64,000 nt of DNA from Reyranella sp. CPCC 100927 (GTDB taxonomy: Bacteria > Pseudomonadota > Alphaproteobacteria > Reyranellales > Reyranellaceae), in the NCBI RefSeq assembly GCF_007859315.1, contig NZ_VOHA01000006.1, positions 310,001 through 374,000 of the forward strand. Reading direction: 5' to 3'. This document shows, piece after piece, positions 60,335 to 64,000 of the stretch. A program made the position numbers and the translations under genes. The notes under the pieces were generated by a model, which made no database searches, was not told the origin of the DNA, and saw nothing but the letters and a program-made list of their open reading frames with translations. How positions within the stretch are numbered: position 1 is the stretch's first letter; the number at the start of each line of letters is the position of its first letter.

Positions 60335-61021
60335 TCAGGACGAGGCGGGATTGGGGCCGATCCTCTGGCCGTGCTTGACCCGCTCCGCTAGCTTGTGGAC
60401 GTGGGTCACCGCGTAGTCGATGCCCATGCCGTAGGCGCCGGAGTGCTCCTTTACGATCGAGGTCACGGCGTCATAGGTTTCCTTGCGCGCCCAGTCGCGC
60501 TGCCATTCCAGCAGCACCTGCTGCCAGGTCATGGGAACGACGCCGGCCTGCACCATGCGGTCCATGGCATATTTATGCGCATCGAGCGACGTGCCGCCGG
60601 ATGCATCCGCCACCATGTAGATTTCGTAGCCACCGTCTTTCATGGCGCACAGGGCGAATGTCGTGTTGCACACCTCGGTCCACAGGCCCGAGACGATCAC
60701 CTTCTTGCGCTTGTTGGCGGCGAGCGCATCGCGGACGTTCTGGTCGTCCCACGAATTCATCGAGGTACGCTCGAGGATCTTGTTCTCCGGGAACACCGCC
60801 AGCAGTTCCGGATAGGTGTTGCCGGAGAAGGACTCGGTTTCGACCGTGGTGATCGTGGTCGGAATGTCGAACACCTTCGCGGCCTTCGCGAGGGCGACCA
60901 CGTTGTTCTTGAGCAGCTGGCGGTCAATCGATTGGACGCCAAACGCCATCTGCGGCTGCTGATCGATGAAGATCATTTGTGAGTTCTGTGGCGTCAGCAC
61001 GTCGAGCTTGGGATCGGTCAT
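60335..61021 (-). CDS. Isochorismatase-family hydrolase, YcaC-like
   Basis: 228 residues. Asp in IFIDQQPQM and the nucleophile Cys in TEVCNTT identify the fold; the Arg/Asn/Trp pattern (ERTSMNSWDD) is YcaC-like rather than isochorismatase proper. AGGAGAC precedes ATG 61021. The substrate is unknown. It is second in the operon, 65 bases after the pirin gene. Confidence 0.9.
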   Translation of the reverse strand: MTDPKLDVLTPQNSQMIFIDQQPQMAFGVQSIDRQLLKNNVVALAKAAKVFDIPTTITTVETESFSGNTYPELLAVFPENKILERTSMNSWDDQNVRDALAANKRKKVIVSGLWTEVCNTTFALCAMKDGGYEIYMVADASGGTSLDAHKYAMDRMVQAGVVPMTWQQVLLEWQRDWARKETYDAVTSIVKEHSGAYGMGIDYAVTHVHKLAERVKHGQRIGPNPASS

Positions 61022-61086
61022 TTTTGTCTCCTTTCGGATCTGCTTTCGGATTCGACAACGGGTCTTCAGCGGGTTTGCTGGGTAGG

Positions 61087-61788
61087 TCAGGGCAGGTCGA
61101 ACAGCAGGACTTCCGTGCCCGCTGTCGTGGCCGCGATCGCGATAGACGTTTCGCCGCTCACCGCAGCGCCATCACCGGTGCGCAGCGCCGTGCCGTTGAC
61201 CGCGACGGCACCACGCGCGACCTGCACCCAGGCGCGGCGTCCGGCAGGCAGCTCGAGCACCGCCTGCTCGCCGGTATCGAGGACCGAGGCGTAGAGGCGT
61301 GCGTCCTGGTGGATCACGACCGAGCCGTCAGCGCCGTCCGGCGAGGCAACCAGGCGCAGGCGGCCGCGCTTCTCATCGGCGGGGAATGCCTTCTGGTCGT
61401 AGCGCGGCTTCAACCCGTCGCGATCCGGGATGATCCAGATCTGCAGGAAATGGACGGGATCGTCCTTGGAGTGATTGAACTCGCTGTGGCGGATACCGGT
61501 GCCGGCCGACATCACCTGCACGTCGCCGGGCCGGATCACCGAGCCGGTGCCCAGGCTGTCCTTGTGCTCCAGCGCGCCCTCCAGGACGTAGGAGATGATC
61601 TCCATGTCGCGGTGGCCATGGGTGTCGAAGCCGGCGCCGGCGCGCACGCGATCCTCGTTGATCACGCGCAGGGGGCCGAAGCCCATGTGCTGCGGGTCAT
61701 GATAATGACCGAACGAGAAGGTGTGCTGGCTGTTGAGCCAGCCAAAATTGGCAATCCCGCGGTCTTCGGCCTGTCTGACGGAGATCAT
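61087..61788 (-). CDS. Pirin family protein (YhaK-like)
   Basis: 233 residues from ATG 61788 with GGAGGACGCC upstream; ATG 61803 is less likely. Bicupin: HTFSFGHYHDPQHMGFG, GFDTHGHRDMEIISYVLEG and GTGIRHSEFN supply metal-binding His/Glu residues. Pirins act as quercetinase-like dioxygenases or redox-sensitive regulators. It starts the operon facing LysR. Confidence 0.93.
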   Translation of the reverse strand: MISVRQAEDRGIANFGWLNSQHTFSFGHYHDPQHMGFGPLRVINEDRVRAGAGFDTHGHRDMEIISYVLEGALEHKDSLGTGSVIRPGDVQVMSAGTGIRHSEFNHSKDDPVHFLQIWIIPDRDGLKPRYDQKAFPADEKRGRLRLVASPDGADGSVVIHQDARLYASVLDTGEQAVLELPAGRRAWVQVARGAVAVNGTALRTGDGAAVSGETSIAIAATTAGTEVLLFDLP

Positions 61789-61839
61789 GGCGTCCTCCTG
61801 CATTTGGTGGTGCCACTATCCATCCGTATCGATTTGCAG

Positions 61840-61856
61840 ACAATTATGTAAATTGT
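61840..61856. promoter_or_regulatory. Candidate LysR operator, ACAATT-ATGTA-AATTGT
   Basis: Perfect 6-bp arms with a 5-base centre in the divergent LysR/pirin space. The GACAAT half occurs again at 61880-61885. Confidence 0.5.
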
Positions 61857-61874
61857 GGTATCAGTGTCTCTGAT

Positions 61875-61884
61875 TTGTCGACAA
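61875..61884. promoter_or_regulatory. Palindrome TTGTCGACAA
   Basis: Perfect 10-base palindrome 17 bases before the LysR start codon; may be the regulator's own autoregulatory site. Confidence 0.4.
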
Positions 61885-61900
61885 TAGGCCAGCGCAACCC

Positions 61901-62809
61901 ATGGATAAACTCACGTCGATCCGGGCCTTCACCAAGGTCATCCAGCACGGCGGCTTCGCCACTGCAGCGCGCGATATGCGGCTGTCGCGCTCGGCGGTCA
62001 GCAAGTATGTGATCGAGCTCGAACAGTCGTTGGGCGTTCAGCTGCTCAGCCGCACGACACGCACGGTGAGTCCCACCGTGAACGGCCTGGCCTACTACGA
62101 GCGCTGCCTCGCCATCCTGGCCGATCTCGACGAGGCCGACCAGGCGGTCAGCAGCGCCCAGGCGGCGCCGGTCGGCCTGCTGCATGTCAACGCGCCGATG
62201 TCGTTCGGAACGCTGCATCTCGCCGGCTGCATCGCGGCGTTCATGGCCGAGCACCCCAAGCTGCAGATCCAGCTGATCCTCAGCGACGAGCAGGTCGATC
62301 CGGTGCAAGGCGGTTTCGATGTGACGCTGCGGATTGCCGACCTGCCGTCATCGAGCCTGGTCGGCCGCAAGCTCGCGCCGGCGCGTCGCGTGGTTTGCGC
62401 TTCACCTGACTATCTCAAGCAGCACGGCGCGCCGGTGCGGCCGGAGGATCTGCGCCAGCATGCCTGCCTGAGCTACGGCCACCTCGCCACCGGCAACCAA
62501 TGGAAGCTGACGGGCGCCGACGGCGATCACTGGATCGCCGTGCCGTGGACGCTGTGTACCAACAATGCCGAGGTGCTGCGGGATGCGGCGGTGGCTGGAC
62601 AGGGCGTGGCGTTGCTGCCGACCTTCATCGCCGGTGCGGAGCTGCAGAACGGGCGGCTCGTCAGCGTGCTGGCAGACTACGCGGCGCCGGAGCTTTTTCT
62701 CTATGCGCTCTATCCGCCGACGCGGCACCTGTCGGCCAAGGTCAGAGTCTTCATCGATTTCCTGGCCTCACGCTTCGGCGGACGGCCGTACTGGGATCTG
62801 GTCGAGTAG
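61901..62809 (+). CDS. LysR family transcriptional regulator
   Basis: 302 residues. N-terminal winged helix (MDKLTSIRAFTKVIQHGGFATAARDMRLSRSAVSKYVIELEQSLGVQLLSRTTRTVSPT), then the periplasmic-binding-like effector domain. Divergent from the pirin operon, which it probably controls together with its own gene. No in-frame upstream start is better. Confidence 0.95.
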   Translation: MDKLTSIRAFTKVIQHGGFATAARDMRLSRSAVSKYVIELEQSLGVQLLSRTTRTVSPTVNGLAYYERCLAILADLDEADQAVSSAQAAPVGLLHVNAPMSFGTLHLAGCIAAFMAEHPKLQIQLILSDEQVDPVQGGFDVTLRIADLPSSSLVGRKLAPARRVVCASPDYLKQHGAPVRPEDLRQHACLSYGHLATGNQWKLTGADGDHWIAVPWTLCTNNAEVLRDAAVAGQGVALLPTFIAGAELQNGRLVSVLADYAAPELFLYALYPPTRHLSAKVRVFIDFLASRFGGRPYWDLVE

Positions 62810-62811
62810 CC

Positions 62812-63315
62812 TCAGCCGCCCTTCCTGAGAAACACATAGTCGGCCGCGTAGGGCACGCTTTGAAAGGCGCCGGCTGAGTCACAGGCGCCCTCGAGGGCGC
62901 CGCCCTTGGTGTTGATCCGCTGGATTGTCGTGATGCCGGTGAGCCCGCCGGACCCGCGCTGCGCGGTCACCTCGAGCCGCAGCAGCGGGATGTCCCTGGC
63001 GGTGGCCCCGGGTGCACGGCCGGCGGCCTTGGCGGTGACGATGCTGCCGTCGGCCAGCTCCCAGCTCGGGCCGGCATAGTGGCGCCCGACGGTCTTGCCA
63101 TCGAGAAGCAGCGTCGCGATCGGTTCACGGAACTGCCAGACCAGCTTGCCGCCGGCGTCTGCCTTGCAGTCGTAGATCTGCGCGCCTTCGGCATGGATCG
63201 TGGTCACCGGCGACTCGCCCGGTGCGGCGATCGCTTCAGGTATCTGCGCGCGTACAGCCGACCCGGGGACGAGAAGCACGACGACAGCAGCAAGCCATGG
63301 CAGGTTCGTTCTCAT
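62812..63315 (-). CDS. DUF3455 domain protein, exported
   Basis: 167 residues from ATG 63315 with GGGAGGC upstream. Signal peptide ends at AVRAQ. AEGAQIYDCKADAGGKLVWQFREPIATLL is typical of DUF3455. The function is unknown. It converges with the LysR gene, leaving two bases. Confidence 0.85.
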   Translation of the reverse strand: MRTNLPWLAAVVVLLVPGSAVRAQIPEAIAAPGESPVTTIHAEGAQIYDCKADAGGKLVWQFREPIATLLLDGKTVGRHYAGPSWELADGSIVTAKAAGRAPGATARDIPLLRLEVTAQRGSGGLTGITTIQRINTKGGALEGACDSAGAFQSVPYAADYVFLRKGG

Positions 63316-63382
63316 CGGTGCCTCCCTCGCATAGAAGGGAACACGACGGGGCACCGTTCATTCCACATCCAACGCTTGCGCG

Positions 63383-64000
63383 TCACGCAAGCGCTGCGGT
63401 GCGCCGGCTCTGCCGTGCCAGCAGCCACCAGCCGATGGCGGCGTTGAGGATGTTCCAGGCGATGCCGTTGAGAAAGGCGAGGCGGTACGAGCCGGTCATG
63501 TCGAACAGCACGCCGCCCATCCAGCCGCCCAGCGCCATGCCGACGATGGTCGATGACATGGCGATGCCGACCCGCAACCCCGCTTCCTTGGGTGGAAAAT
63601 ACTCGCGCACGATCATGGCGTAGCTCGGCACCAGCCCGCCCTGGAACAGGCCGAAGAGCGCCGAGACGATGTAGAGCGAGGTGAGCGAGTCCGACACCGT
63701 GTAGAACACCAGTGCCACGGTCTGCAGCACCGAGCCCAGCAGCATGGTCACGACACCGCCGAAGCGATCGGAGATCCAGCCCGAGGCGATGCGGCTGATG
63801 ATGCCGAAGCCCAGCATCAGCGACAGCATCTCGGCGCCGCGCGCCACGCCGTAGCCGAGGTCGGCGCAGTAGGCCACGATGTGGACCTGCGGCATCGACA
63901 TCGCCACGCAGCAGGCCAGCCCGGCGACGGCGATCAGCCCCTGCAGGGCGTTGGGCGACAGCCCGACCGAGCGTTGCGGCACGGGCGCGATGCTGCCGGC
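63383..64000 (-). CDS. MFS transporter, C-terminal half (5' end outside window)
   Basis: The frame is open to base 64000, so the start lies beyond the window. The visible part covers about six membrane helices of the second half of a major facilitator, with SRIASGWISDRFGG as the MFS loop motif. Substrate unknown. Confidence 0.85.
   Translation of the reverse strand, partial: AGSIAPVPQRSVGLSPNALQGLIAVAGLACCVAMSMPQVHIVAYCADLGYGVARGAEMLSLMLGFGIISRIASGWISDRFGGVVTMLLGSVLQTVALVFYTVSDSLTSLYIVSALFGLFQGGLVPSYAMIVREYFPPKEAGLRVGIAMSSTIVGMALGGWMGGVLFDMTGSYRLAFLNGIAWNILNAAIGWWLLARQSRRTAALA

Noticed and set aside
58492-60378. Plus-strand reading frame of 628 codons opposite the amidohydrolase
   Set aside because: Shadow of a gene with a complete metal site and export signal.

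Overview
The window is GC-rich chromosomal DNA of an alphaproteobacterium. The evidence is the rpsF-rpsR-rplI operon with an Ala/Glu-tailed L9, a neighbouring fabD-fabG-acpP-fabF block, a cpa/tad pilus locus in the alphaproteobacterial order, and many solute-binding-protein and catabolic genes. The style fits Rhodospirillales/Reyranella-like soil bacteria, but no marker here settles the genus. No tRNA, rRNA, CRISPR array, prophage or transposase was seen. Both ends cut genes (a PhzF-family protein on the left, an MFS transporter on the right).

Left region (0.5-8.3 kb): a co-directional cluster of a Ser/Thr-kinase-like protein with a zinc ribbon, a PP2C phosphatase, a PrsW-like membrane protease, a TerY-like von Willebrand A protein, and two paralogous single-pass membrane proteins, one ending in a rhodanese domain. 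The kinase and the PrsW protein end in the same roughly 95-residue module, which resembles an FHA domain. I read this as a reversible-phosphorylation membrane signalling system. It is the best candidate here for something undescribed.

Housekeeping region (8.3-14.6 kb): ribosomal proteins S6, S18 and L9 on the minus strand, then fatty-acid synthesis genes on the plus strand, interrupted by an opposite-strand ICMT-like methyltransferase.

Tad pilus region (15.0-27.8 kb): Flp pilin, prepilin peptidase, CpaB, secretin, CpaD, TadZ, TadA ATPase, TadB and TadC, then a second block (TadG-like vWA protein, two TadE-like pseudopilins, TadD lipoprotein) with its own candidate promoter. Together these encode an adhesive type IVc pilus machine.

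Accessory region (27.8-56 kb): an SDR enzyme, a lipoprotein/response-regulator/histidine-kinase set, a GMC oxidoreductase, two tandem branched-chain-type binding proteins, a peptidase, a transglutaminase-like protein, an RraA-like protein, a hydrolase/luciferase-like monooxygenase pair next to two divergent paralogous MarR regulators, a complete dipeptide-type ABC transporter, two flavoenzymes and a sugar-type ABC transporter without an ATPase. Intergenic spaces between 33 and 56 kb carry at least nine palindromic elements, several with perfect arms of 27-32 bp and nested hairpins.

Right region (55.8-64 kb): a LysR regulator faces a six-gene minus-strand operon (pirin, isochorismatase-like hydrolase, YtcJ-type amidohydrolase, DoxX, DUF1275, alginate-export-type porin), followed by a DUF3455 protein and the partial MFS gene.
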